A DNA stretch of 51,094 nucleotides, taken from assembly GCA_002707785.1 (NCBI GenBank), contig PANW01000082.1:1-51094 (forward strand), read 5' to 3'. A program made the position numbers and the translations under genes. The stretch is from Cellvibrionaceae bacterium (GTDB lineage Bacteria; Pseudomonadota; Gammaproteobacteria; Pseudomonadales; Cellvibrionaceae). This document shows, piece by piece, positions 26,183-34,685 of this stretch; positions within the stretch are counted from its first letter, which is position 1; each line of letters opens with the position of its first letter. Below the pieces are notes generated by a model that searched no databases, was not told the DNA's origin, and was given only the letters and a program-made list of their open reading frames with translations.

Positions 26183-27190
26183 CTAATCGACAAGCCTCAC
26201 CAATGTCTTACCAGTATTTGTACCTTCATATAGCGACACCAATGCGGCCGGGGCCGACGCCAGTCCATCGCGGATATCTTCACGATAATTTAAAGCCCCA
26301 CAATCGATCATATCCAGCAAATGCCTGCGGGCATGATCAAAACGGTGCTCATGATTGAACGCAATAAAACCTTTATGGGTTAATTCTTTAACCAGAACCG
26401 CGCGCTCGCGACGAGGCGCAAGCGGCACTGGTGACCAACCCTCAACAGCGGCAGTACCTACTTGCGCGTGCACACCGGAGTGATTCATCAAGCCGATGAC
26501 CTCATCGGTTATCCACCCACCGACCATATCGAAGTAGCGATCCACCCCGTTAGGGCAAGCAGCCTTCAACTGCTGCAACCAATCACTAGCAGTATAATTG
26601 ACGACCCGATCGTAACCGTATTCGCAACAACACAGGCGAGCCTTAGCGTCACTACTGGTGAGGCCGACAATATGACAACCCCGTCGCTTAGCCAACTGAC
26701 CCACAATACTCCCCACACCACCCGCTGCAGTCGAGACCAGTACCGTATCTTCAGGGTCGGGCGACAAAATATCATTGAGGGCGATATATGCCGTCAGACC
26801 GTTTAACCCCAAGGCACCTAAAGCATATCGAAGCGGCGCCACAGTAGGGTCAACTTTTGTTTGGATTTTGTCGGTAGTCACGCAGGCGTACTCTTGCCAA
26901 CCCAACCAGCCCACGACAAAATCCCCAACCGAAAACCCCTCGGCTTGAGAGACCAGTACCTCGCCGACCGCTAGCGCTCGCATTGGCTGACCAACAACCG
27001 CGCTTGCGTAGTTGACCGCCGAGCCCATCCACCCTTTTTGCGCAGGATCTACAGAAAGGTAGTAATTGCGAACCAGGACTTCACCCGCCCCGCAGCCATC
27101 AATCCATTGCTCTCCCAGACTAAAGTCCCCGGCACATGGCAGCCCATCAGTACGGCGCTTTAAGATAATTTGATGGTTTAAATAGCGCAT
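26183..27190 (-). CDS. NADP-dependent MDR-family oxidoreductase (PTGR/CurA-like)
   Basis: A 335-residue zinc-free medium-chain reductase of the leukotriene B4 12-hydroxydehydrogenase / prostaglandin reductase / CurA group. These usually reduce the C=C of enones or enals with NADPH. The substrate-domain signature LSVDPAQKGWM lies near residue 48 and the Rossmann motif AAGGVGSIVGQLAK near 155. It would suit saturation of an alpha,beta-unsaturated ketone or aldehyde from an isoprenoid-like substrate (inference). It is the last gene of a minus-strand series but 111 bp from the lyase upstream, so it may have its own promoter. Confidence 0.88.
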   Translation of the reverse strand: MRYLNHQIILKRRTDGLPCAGDFSLGEQWIDGCGAGEVLVRNYYLSVDPAQKGWMGSAVNYASAVVGQPMRALAVGEVLVSQAEGFSVGDFVVGWLGWQEYACVTTDKIQTKVDPTVAPLRYALGALGLNGLTAYIALNDILSPDPEDTVLVSTAAGGVGSIVGQLAKRRGCHIVGLTSSDAKARLCCCEYGYDRVVNYTASDWLQQLKAACPNGVDRYFDMVGGWITDEVIGLMNHSGVHAQVGTAAVEGWSPVPLAPRRERAVLVKELTHKGFIAFNHEHRFDHARRHLLDMIDCGALNYREDIRDGLASAPAALVSLYEGTNTGKTLVRLVD

Positions 27191-27301
27191 AACTTACCCT
27201 TAAGACACCGCAACACAACTCGCCGGCAATACACCCGGAAAATACCCTCTGGCCCAATCTAACAGCAGCTCGACCCACAACAACCTATCGAGCGATAGCA
27301 C

Positions 27302-28159
27302 CTACTGCAGCAGTCTTTGCGCGCGCTTTAAATGAGGTAAATCCAGCATTTTTCCATCGAGCCCTATAGTTCCTGCGCCATTGGCATCTGCGAACGCTTG
27401 TACAACACGACGCGCGTATTCGAGCTCATCGTCTGAGGGCGTAAACATCTCATTGATAATCGCAACCTGCCCTGGGTGAATCGCAATTTTCCCGCTAAAC
27501 CCTTCTTGGCGAGCTCGCCGGCACTCATCTCGCAATTGATCGTGATTACGGTAGTCCGCACAAATTCCGTCAACTGGCTGCAAGTTACCTGCGCCACACA
27601 CGACTAGGCAATTTGCACGATTCATACGATGCACCAAAAAGTGCACACCGTTTTCGTCCACATTCGTGCTTGCACCTAAGTCGGCAGACATATCCTCTGC
27701 CCCCCACGTGAGCCCGCATAAACGCGAACTAGCCGTGGCAAACTCGGCTTGATTCAATGTACCAACACACGATTCTGCCACACTCATCACTCGTGTACTG
27801 CCAACGTCAATACCGTGGTGAACCTCCAATGCCCGAAGATAATTATCGATGATTTTAAAATCTTCGGCGCCAGAAGGCTTCGGCAAAAATATCCCGTAGG
27901 GCCGGCCGCCCATAACACCCACCAAATCGTCCAACAAGTGGCTACTCAGCAGAGGATTCACCCGTACCCACAACTGTGATGCGCTGCCATTTTTATGCTT
28001 CTCTAGATAGGCGTGCACCATGGTGCGCGCCTGCGGCTTGTTGGCCTCAGCCACAGCATCCTCAAGGCACAAAATAATGGCATCAGCACCAAGGTCTTGC
28101 GCCTTTGCCAGTTTTTTCTCGCTATCACCCGGTACAAACATAAACGATCTAGCCAACAT
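27302..28159 (-). CDS. HpcH/HpaI (CitE-like) CoA-ester lyase
   Basis: A 285-residue TIM-barrel lyase of the citrate-lyase-beta / malyl-CoA lyase family. It shows RSFMFVPGDSEKKL at the start, the metal and substrate region VMSVAESCVG, LTWGAEDMSADLG, and the typical KIAIHPGQVAIIN motif. Family members cleave 3-hydroxy-acyl-CoAs of the malyl, citramalyl or hydroxymethylglutaryl kind with Mg2+. Here it follows a MaoC hydratase gene by 21 bp, so the pair could hydrate an unsaturated CoA ester and then cleave the product, as mesaconyl-CoA hydratase and citramalyl-CoA lyase do. GGAGAA precedes ATG 28159. Confidence 0.9.
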   Translation of the reverse strand: MLARSFMFVPGDSEKKLAKAQDLGADAIILCLEDAVAEANKPQARTMVHAYLEKHKNGSASQLWVRVNPLLSSHLLDDLVGVMGGRPYGIFLPKPSGAEDFKIIDNYLRALEVHHGIDVGSTRVMSVAESCVGTLNQAEFATASSRLCGLTWGAEDMSADLGASTNVDENGVHFLVHRMNRANCLVVCGAGNLQPVDGICADYRNHDQLRDECRRARQEGFSGKIAIHPGQVAIINEMFTPSDDELEYARRVVQAFADANGAGTIGLDGKMLDLPHLKRAQRLLQ

Positions 28160-28180
28160 AAATCATTCTCCGTTAAACCA

Positions 28181-28636
28181 TTAATGAGCCGGACGTTTTT
28201 GCATTAGCGCAATACGAATAATCGTACAAACCAAATCGCCATGCTGATTATACACTCGATGGTCGAACGTCAATATGCCCGCCTCGGGGCGTGATTTACT
28301 TTCACGCTTATCTGAGATGATCGTCTCGACCCGCAAGGTATCATTGATAAACACCGGCTTGGGAAACTTCATTTCACCAAAACCCAAATTGACTACCAGT
28401 GTTCCCATGGTGGTATCTTCAACAGACACACCACACGCGAATGCAACCGTATACATGCTGTTAAAAACACGCTGGCCAAATTCAGTCTTTTTAGCATATT
28501 CCTCATCGAGGTGTAACGGCTGAGGATTATGAGTAATGGTTGAGAACAGCACGTTATCTGTTTCCGTGACCGTTCGACTAAGCCCATGCTTAATTACCTG
28601 ACCCACATCAGCATCATCAAAATATATTCCTGGCAT
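28181..28636 (-). CDS. MaoC-family dehydratase (hot-dog fold)
   Basis: A 151-residue single hot-dog hydratase. The FSTITHNPQPLHLDEEYA stretch contains the Asp/His-type catalytic arrangement of (R)-specific enoyl-CoA hydratases (here N-x-x-x-x-H), and GQRVFNSMYTVAFACG is the usual GxxxxG helix region. Mesaconyl-CoA or 2-methylfumaryl-CoA hydratase-like enzymes of this size pair with CitE-like lyases, which matches the next gene. The substrate is inferred. Confidence 0.86.
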   Translation of the reverse strand: MPGIYFDDADVGQVIKHGLSRTVTETDNVLFSTITHNPQPLHLDEEYAKKTEFGQRVFNSMYTVAFACGVSVEDTTMGTLVVNLGFGEMKFPKPVFINDTLRVETIISDKRESKSRPEAGILTFDHRVYNQHGDLVCTIIRIALMQKRPAH

Positions 28637-28671
28637 ATTGAATTCTCTAAACCTTTAAAATGAGTGTTGTG

Positions 28672-29604
28672 TTAAATCTTGTCTTTATTGGCGCCTTTCA
28701 GTGCTAGCATCTCGCGAGCCTCTTCAGGAGTTGCGATCTCAAGCGACAACTGCTCAAGCAAACCTTTAATCTTGGTTACTTGTTGTGCGTTATTGTCCGC
28801 AAACTGACCTTTACCAAGGTACAAGCTATCTTCTAAGCCCACGCGCACATGTCCACCCAAAATCGCTGAAAGTGTCACAAACTTCATTTGATGGCGCCCA
28901 GCCGCTAAGGTTGATAAATGATAATCGTCACCGAATAGCCGATCTGCCGTCGCCTTAAAATGCATTAAGTTCTCGGGGTCTGCACCCATACCGCCCAATA
29001 TTCCAAAAATACCCTGAATAAAGAACGGCCCATCAATAAGGCCGCGATCACGAAAGTGCGCGAGATTGTACAAATGACCGATGTCGTAACATTCAAACTC
29101 AAATCGGGTGCCGCTTGTGCTCAAGCGCTCTATACCTTCTTCAATCTGCGCAAAAGTATTGGTCAGTACGAAGTCTTTAGTACCCTCTAGATAAGGTCGC
29201 TCCCATGGATATTTGAACTCTGACACAGAGCCTACCGCCCCTGAGATATTGAAATTAAGGGAACCCATATTCATGGATGCCAACTCCGGCGCCACTGACT
29301 CCGCCGCCGCTAAGCGCTGGTCCATCGTCATCCCCAGCCCAGCCCCCGTGGTGATATTAATAATCGAATCACACTCAGACTTGATCTCCGGTAAGAACTC
29401 CATAAAGACGTCGGGATCTGGGGACGGAGAGCCGTCAACTGGGTTGCGGGCATGTAAATGAAGGATCGCCGCTCCAGCCTTAGCAGCCGCTATGGATTGC
29501 TCAGCAATCTCTGCTGGCGTTATTGGCAGCTTGTCAGACATCGAGGGCGTATGGATAGAGCCCGTTATTGCGCACGAGACAATGACTTTTTTGCTTGCTT
29601 TCAT
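28672..29604 (-). CDS. 3-keto acid cleavage enzyme (BKACE, DUF849)
   Basis: A 310-residue zinc TIM-barrel enzyme that exchanges the acetoacetyl end of a beta-keto acid with acetyl-CoA, giving acetoacetate and a shorter acyl-CoA. The Zn-binding HLHARNP motif lies near residue 50, GSLNF follows, and FECYDIGHLYNL lies at about 170. AAGGGG lies six bases before ATG 29604. It is the first gene of a minus-strand operon with MaoC and HpcH genes, divergent from the carboxylase operon across type-2 operators. BKACE substrates vary widely (keto-aminohexanoate, dehydrocarnitine, keto-adipate), so the substrate is open. Confidence 0.9.
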   Translation of the reverse strand: MKASKKVIVSCAITGSIHTPSMSDKLPITPAEIAEQSIAAAKAGAAILHLHARNPVDGSPSPDPDVFMEFLPEIKSECDSIINITTGAGLGMTMDQRLAAAESVAPELASMNMGSLNFNISGAVGSVSEFKYPWERPYLEGTKDFVLTNTFAQIEEGIERLSTSGTRFEFECYDIGHLYNLAHFRDRGLIDGPFFIQGIFGILGGMGADPENLMHFKATADRLFGDDYHLSTLAAGRHQMKFVTLSAILGGHVRVGLEDSLYLGKGQFADNNAQQVTKIKGLLEQLSLEIATPEEAREMLALKGANKDKI

Positions 29605-29675
29605 AGATACCCCTTAAAGTAGTCGACTCAATAATTACCTACCACAACATAAAGTAATAGGTAAAAATCTTATAA

Positions 29676-29815
29676 ATTGAGGATAACTCAATTAAAACAA
29701 ACATCCAATACCATTTTTTACACGTAAATATTAATTTAAATCGATAAAACACTGATTAACGCTAATTTTATATTGAATAATTGAGTGTGACTTATTATAT
29801 TGAGCCAAACTCAAA
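29676..29815. promoter_or_regulatory. type-2 operators in the BKACE/carboxylase divergent promoter
   Basis: ATTGAG-GATAA-CTCAAT (29676-29692) is a perfect palindrome. ATTGAG-CCAAA-CTCAAA (29799-29815) matches except for the last base, and a degenerate copy ATTGAG-TGTGA-CTTATT lies at 29780-29796. The 233-bp region is very AT-rich and holds both promoters. One site lies by each start (29604 minus, 29838 plus). The TetR at 36393 is the nearest candidate binder; AtuR, which controls the related citronellol pathway, is also a TetR protein. Confidence 0.65.
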
Positions 29816-29837
29816 ACAAAGCCATAAGGTGCAGAGA

Positions 29838-31322
29838 ATGACCGCCGAGCCATTATTCAAGAAAGTGTTGATCGCCAATCGAGGGGAGATTGCACTACGT
29901 ATCTTGCGCGCCCTCCAAGCCATGGAGATACCTTCGGTTGCCATCTATCACAGCAGCGATCGGCACTCACCTGTCGTTCGACTCGCCGACGAAGCTGTCG
30001 AGATTACCGGCGACAGCCCCAGTAGCGCACATCTGGATGTCGAGCAGATCATTAGTATCTGCCATGAGCTTGAAGTCGATGCCGTACATCCCTGCTATGG
30101 ATTCCTTTCCGAAAACGCCAAATTTGCCAGAGCGCTCAACGACGCGAGCATTGCTTTTATCGGTCCGAGCGCCGAGGTCATTGAACTCATGGGAGACAAA
30201 ATCACGTCTCGGGAGTTTGTCGAACAACACGGCTTTCCAGTACCGCCGTCTGTTAGCCTAGACGCCGACGATGCCGGCTTTGACGACGCAATCGCAGCGA
30301 TGCAGTTTCCATTAGTTGTCAAAGCGTCCGCTGGTGGTGGTGGCAAAGGTATGAGTATTGTCCACTCGGTAGAAGAACTGCAGAGCACGCTACGTATCGC
30401 CGCGTCCGAAGCCGAAAAATACTTTGGAGACAAACGCGTTTATGTAGAGCGCTATTTTTCCAGCGCACGTCATATTGAAGTTCAAATACTAGGCGACGGC
30501 GAAAACATCATTCATCTAGGTGAGCGAGAATGCTCCATACAACGTCGGTTTCAGAAAATCATTGAAGAAGCACCCTCACCCGCATTCACTCAAGAAAAGC
30601 GCGACCAAATCTGCGAGACAGCAGCAGGCATTGCCAGAGCCGCTCATTATAGCAGTGCGGGCACGGTTGAGTTTCTTTATACCCCCGAGGGAGAGTTCTT
30701 CTTTCTGGAAATGAATACGCGTATTCAGGTCGAACACCCCGTTACCGAAATGGTATATAACGTTGACCTTGTACAAGAGCAAATAAAAATTGCTGCAGGA
30801 AAATCGCTTGACATCAAACAAGCCGACGTCTCCATGAGCGGCCACGCGATTGAATGTCGTCTTTGCGCCGAAGACGCCTTTAACGGTTTTTTACCCGAGA
30901 CTGGCAAAGTTTTATACCTAAAGGAACCTACGGGTGAGCGAGTTCGCTTTGACAGCGGCCTTTATCAGGGGCAAGACGTCACAACCGCTTTTGACCCCAT
31001 GCTGGCCAAGCTAATCGTGCATGCCGACACCCGTGATCAAGCTATTCACGGATCCATTAAAGCACTGAAACAACTGGTATTGCTCGGCGTTAAAATTAAC
31101 ACTCAATACCTTATCAACGTGCTCAGCCACCCTGCTTTTAAAACTGGCAATATTGATACTGGGTTTGTCAGCACCTTCATCGACGATCTCAAGGTAGATT
31201 CCACGTCTCAAGAACAGTTGCAATCCGTACTGGCTACAGCGTATCTCACGGATCGCAATACAAAACTATTACTCGACGCCACACCCGAGCCGTATGCGGC
31301 AATCGGCAACTGGCGCAACTGA
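29838..31322 (+). CDS. biotin carboxylase subunit of an acyl-CoA carboxylase
   Basis: A 494-residue ATP-grasp enzyme that carboxylates biotin. Visible motifs are LIANRGEIA at the start, the ATP loop KASAGGGGKGMSIV near 165, HLGERECSIQRR, and EMNTRIQVEHPVTEM with the catalytic Arg. An upstream TTG at 29781 would extend the frame, but ATG 29838 with AAGGTG before it begins the conserved domain and avoids the type-2 operator. In methylcrotonyl- and geranyl-CoA carboxylases this domain is normally fused to the biotin carrier. Here it ends after the carboxylase domain and the carrier is a separate gene 15 bp on. Confidence 0.93.
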   Translation: MTAEPLFKKVLIANRGEIALRILRALQAMEIPSVAIYHSSDRHSPVVRLADEAVEITGDSPSSAHLDVEQIISICHELEVDAVHPCYGFLSENAKFARALNDASIAFIGPSAEVIELMGDKITSREFVEQHGFPVPPSVSLDADDAGFDDAIAAMQFPLVVKASAGGGGKGMSIVHSVEELQSTLRIAASEAEKYFGDKRVYVERYFSSARHIEVQILGDGENIIHLGERECSIQRRFQKIIEEAPSPAFTQEKRDQICETAAGIARAAHYSSAGTVEFLYTPEGEFFFLEMNTRIQVEHPVTEMVYNVDLVQEQIKIAAGKSLDIKQADVSMSGHAIECRLCAEDAFNGFLPETGKVLYLKEPTGERVRFDSGLYQGQDVTTAFDPMLAKLIVHADTRDQAIHGSIKALKQLVLLGVKINTQYLINVLSHPAFKTGNIDTGFVSTFIDDLKVDSTSQEQLQSVLATAYLTDRNTKLLLDATPEPYAAIGNWRN

Positions 31323-31337
31323 GCGGAGATCTAACCG

Positions 31338-31835
31338 ATGCAACCTAAATATATCATTGATGATACAGAGTATTTAGTAACCCCCATACGCCGCACCGAT
31401 TCAATCGTGCTGGACATTAACGGTCACACTCAGGACGTTCGTTTGAAGTGGCACGATGAGCACTACGGCGAAATTACCATTGCCGGAAAGCCATCACAAT
31501 TCTACGCCGCTCAGGATGAAGACCGTCTATACATCCATATTGACGGAAAGGTATGGGAAGTTAATATCGCGGACGAATTTGGCGCTACCCAGGACGACGG
31601 CAACAGTAGCGGCAATGTCACCGCGCCAATGCCAGGCGTCGTCATTGAAGTCGCAGTGAATCAAGGAGATAGCGTTAATCAAGGTGATACGGTCATGCTC
31701 ATTGAGAGCATGAAGTTACAAACCGAGATTAAAGCCAGTGTAACCGGAACCGTCACATCCATCGGCTCAGAAGCCGGGGCAAGCTTTAATAAAGGTGCGG
31801 TACTGGTCAGCATCACCGCCGAGGAGCAATCATAA
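31338..31835 (+). CDS. biotin carboxyl carrier subunit
   Basis: A 165-residue protein. The C-terminal biotinyl domain (about 92-165) has APMPG and the modified K126 in ESMKL; Leu instead of Met after the lysine is common in such acyl-CoA carboxylases. The first 80 residues look like the BT linker domain that joins carboxylase and carrier in fused alpha subunits, so the pair 29838-31322 and this gene look like an alpha subunit split in two. GGAG precedes ATG 31338, and the stop is 1 bp before the next start. Confidence 0.92.
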   Translation: MQPKYIIDDTEYLVTPIRRTDSIVLDINGHTQDVRLKWHDEHYGEITIAGKPSQFYAAQDEDRLYIHIDGKVWEVNIADEFGATQDDGNSSGNVTAPMPGVVIEVAVNQGDSVNQGDTVMLIESMKLQTEIKASVTGTVTSIGSEAGASFNKGAVLVSITAEEQS

Positions 31836-31836
31836 C

Positions 31837-33444
31837 ATGCGTCGTATTCAATCTAAGCTCAACACCAATTCGGCTGAATTTAAGCAATACACCCAACACA
31901 ACAAGAACATTATCACCGAATTTAGCAACAAACAAAATGACGCTCGCTTTAAGCGCCCGCAACGAGATATTGACCGGCTGGCCAAACAAAACAAAATGCT
32001 GCCGCGTGAACGACTCGACCTTCTTCTCGATCCTGGTACGCCTTTTTTAGAGTTTTCGTCGTTGGCAGCCAACATGGCCTACGATGGAACTGCCCCCTCT
32101 GCCAATTGCATTACAGGCATCGGTATTGTTGGCGGACGCGAAGTCGTCATTAACGCCAGCGATAGCTCCAATAAAGGTGGCGCTTGGTATCCACTGACCG
32201 TCAAGAAAATTGTTCGTGCCCTAGATATCGCCGTCGAGAATCATCTACCGGTTATCCATCTGTGTGACAGTGCGGGGGGGTTTTTGCCATTACAATCAGA
32301 CCTCTTTGGCGATAAATACATGGCGGGACGAATATTTCGCAATCAAGTACAGCTGTCAAAAATGGGTTGCAAACAACTATCGCTGGTTTTCGGCCACTGT
32401 ACCGCTGGAGGCGCCTACACCCCTGCGCTGTCTGACTACTCCGTCATTGTTAACGGTACCGGTGCGGTTTTTCTTGGCGGGCCTCCGCTGGTGAAAGCGG
32501 CAACCGGCGAAGACGTTACCGTCGATGAACTCGGTGGGGCCAGCATGCATACCTCGGTCTCAGGTACTTGCGATTACTACGCAGGTAGCGAAAGAGAAGC
32601 CATCGCAATCGGGCGGGAAATCGTCATGCAGTGGGAGCAAAAATCAAAATTTGCACTGCAACGCGAAACACCAGAAGACCCTTATTATGATCCAACTGAA
32701 CTCCTAGGGATTATTCCGGACGACATCAAAAAACAATTCGACATGAAGGAAGTGATTGCGCGTATTGTAGACGGCAGTCGATTCAGCGAGTATCAGCCCA
32801 ATTATGGCGAAACGATGATTTGTGGTTTTGCGAATATCTGGGGCTATAAAGTCGGTATTCTTGGCAATAACGGCGTGCTATTTAATGACAGTACCCTAAA
32901 AGCTGCTCACTTTATGGCACTGTGTAATCAAAACAATATTCCGTTGGTATTTTTACAAAACATTACCGGCTACATGATCGGTAAAGAATACGAACAGCGC
33001 GGCATTACAAAAGATGGCGCCAAAATGCTGATGATCCAGGGTGGTGTCGAAGTGCCTAAATTCACCATTATGACAAACGGATCGTTTGGCGCGGGCAACT
33101 ATGGTATGTGCGGACGTTCATGGGATGCGCGTACCACCTTCAGCTGGCCGCAAAGCCAAATATCCGTGATGGGCTCCGATCAAGCTGCCAATACACTGGT
33201 CACCATCAAGTTAGCGCAACTAAAACGTGAAGGCATAGAGCCAGACGCCAAAGAGCTTGAGGCCATCCGCGAGCAGGTATTGGCCAACTATGAGAACCAA
33301 ACCAGTGCGTACTATACCAGCTCCGAAATTTGGGACGACGGCATTATCAGCCCAGTCGACACTCGTAATGCGCTGGGCATTTCAATCTCGGCCTCACTCA
33401 ATGCTCCGTTTGGCGATACAAAATATGGGGTATTGCGACTGTAA
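31837..33444 (+). CDS. acyl-CoA carboxylase carboxyltransferase (MCC/GCC beta type)
   Basis: A 535-residue carboxyltransferase with two crotonase-like halves, of the same length as LiuB/AtuC. Motifs include LCDSAGGFLPLQ, DKYMAGRIFRNQ, GHCTAGGAYTPALSD and FLGGPPLVKAATGE in the first half, and NNGVLFNDSTLKAAHF and GSFGAGNYGMCGR in the second. These are the methylcrotonyl/geranyl-CoA carboxylase type rather than acetyl- or propionyl-CoA carboxylase. It would carboxylate the gamma methyl of a 3-methyl-2-enoyl-CoA. The upstream frame to 31795 overlaps the carrier gene; ATG 31837 has GAGGAG in front. Confidence 0.93.
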   Translation: MRRIQSKLNTNSAEFKQYTQHNKNIITEFSNKQNDARFKRPQRDIDRLAKQNKMLPRERLDLLLDPGTPFLEFSSLAANMAYDGTAPSANCITGIGIVGGREVVINASDSSNKGGAWYPLTVKKIVRALDIAVENHLPVIHLCDSAGGFLPLQSDLFGDKYMAGRIFRNQVQLSKMGCKQLSLVFGHCTAGGAYTPALSDYSVIVNGTGAVFLGGPPLVKAATGEDVTVDELGGASMHTSVSGTCDYYAGSEREAIAIGREIVMQWEQKSKFALQRETPEDPYYDPTELLGIIPDDIKKQFDMKEVIARIVDGSRFSEYQPNYGETMICGFANIWGYKVGILGNNGVLFNDSTLKAAHFMALCNQNNIPLVFLQNITGYMIGKEYEQRGITKDGAKMLMIQGGVEVPKFTIMTNGSFGAGNYGMCGRSWDARTTFSWPQSQISVMGSDQAANTLVTIKLAQLKREGIEPDAKELEAIREQVLANYENQTSAYYTSSEIWDDGIISPVDTRNALGISISASLNAPFGDTKYGVLRL

Positions 33445-33491
33445 AGTGACGCCCCAACAGTGTTGCAATCCCTGACAACAAGGAGCAGAAG

Positions 33492-34661
33492 ATGAGTCAC
33501 CAATTTTCGTTGACCACAGAGCAAGAGTCACTGCTGGATCACGCCGATCGATTTGGCCGTGAAAAGCTGTACCCGCACGCACAAAAGATGGACAACGAAG
33601 AATGGTGGCCAGCAGATATTTTTAACGAGCTCGGGGCAGTTGGGTTTCTCGGCGTAACTATCCCCGAGAGCTATGGCGGTACCGGCATGTCGCTGCTGGA
33701 TGCCGGCCTTATACTGCAAGGATTTTCCCGCTGGAATCACGCGTTAGCGTTGAGCTGGGTTGCTCACGATAATTTATGTGTCAATAATATCTACAATAAC
33801 GGCAGCCAATTTATCCGTGAAAAGTATCTACCTAACCTTTGCAGCGGCAAATGGATTGGCTGCTTGGGCTTAACCGAACCAGGGGCTGGATCAGACGCGC
33901 TAGGGTCAATGCGTACCAAAGCCGTACTTGATGGCGATCATTACATCATCAATGGCACTAAACTCTTTATTACCAACGGACCCATTGCCGATGTCTGTCT
34001 GCTCTACGCCAAAACGCAACCAGATAAAGGCTCTAAGGGCATCACCGCGTTTGTGGTAGAGACCAAAAGCGCAGGGTTTAACGTTGCACAAAAATTGGAA
34101 AAAATGGGCTTTCGCGGTAGTCAAACGGCAGAACTGGTACTCCAAGACTTACGCGTTCCGGTGGAAAACATTGTCGGTCCCGAACACCAAGGACATCAAG
34201 TGGTCATGAGTGGACTAGATTTTGAACGAGCCATGATCGCGCCCATTAGCGTGGGCATCGCTGAGCGAGCGCTGGCACTGTCAATCGAATACACGAAAAC
34301 CCGCGAGCAATTTTCAAAGCCCATCGCCCAATTTCAAATGGTTCAATCTCGACTGGCAGATATGTATGTCTGGGTAGAAACGATGAAGACATTTTGCTGG
34401 AAAATACTCAGTGAAGCGTCCAACATCGACGAAACTCAAGCCGGGTACGGTGATATACATGCGCGCACTGCAGCGTCCGTTATGTATTGCGCCGATATGT
34501 GCAACAACGTGCTCGACAACGCTGTGCAAGTTCACGGTGGCTACGGATATATGTGGGAATCTGAGATTAACCGCCTATTTCGGTCGACCAAACTCTTAGA
34601 AATTGGCGCGGGCACCACCGAGGTGCGTAAAATGATTATCGCAGGTGAATTACTGCGTTAA
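33492..34661 (+). CDS. acyl-CoA dehydrogenase, isovaleryl/citronellyl type
   Basis: A 389-residue FAD flavoenzyme that puts a double bond at C2-C3 of an acyl-CoA. It has LTEPGAGSDA (about 122-131), the FAD-binding QVHGGYGYM, and the C-terminal LEIGAGTTEVRK. The last motif has Ala where straight-chain dehydrogenases carry the catalytic Glu. Instead E245 in GLDFER sits where isovaleryl-CoA dehydrogenase has its base. This suggests a 3-methyl-branched substrate, consistent with the carboxylase upstream. AAGGAG lies seven bases before the start. Confidence 0.92.
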   Translation: MSHQFSLTTEQESLLDHADRFGREKLYPHAQKMDNEEWWPADIFNELGAVGFLGVTIPESYGGTGMSLLDAGLILQGFSRWNHALALSWVAHDNLCVNNIYNNGSQFIREKYLPNLCSGKWIGCLGLTEPGAGSDALGSMRTKAVLDGDHYIINGTKLFITNGPIADVCLLYAKTQPDKGSKGITAFVVETKSAGFNVAQKLEKMGFRGSQTAELVLQDLRVPVENIVGPEHQGHQVVMSGLDFERAMIAPISVGIAERALALSIEYTKTREQFSKPIAQFQMVQSRLADMYVWVETMKTFCWKILSEASNIDETQAGYGDIHARTAASVMYCADMCNNVLDNAVQVHGGYGYMWESEINRLFRSTKLLEIGAGTTEVRKMIIAGELLR

Positions 34662-34685
34662 AGATCTGAATACGGAGACAAGCTA

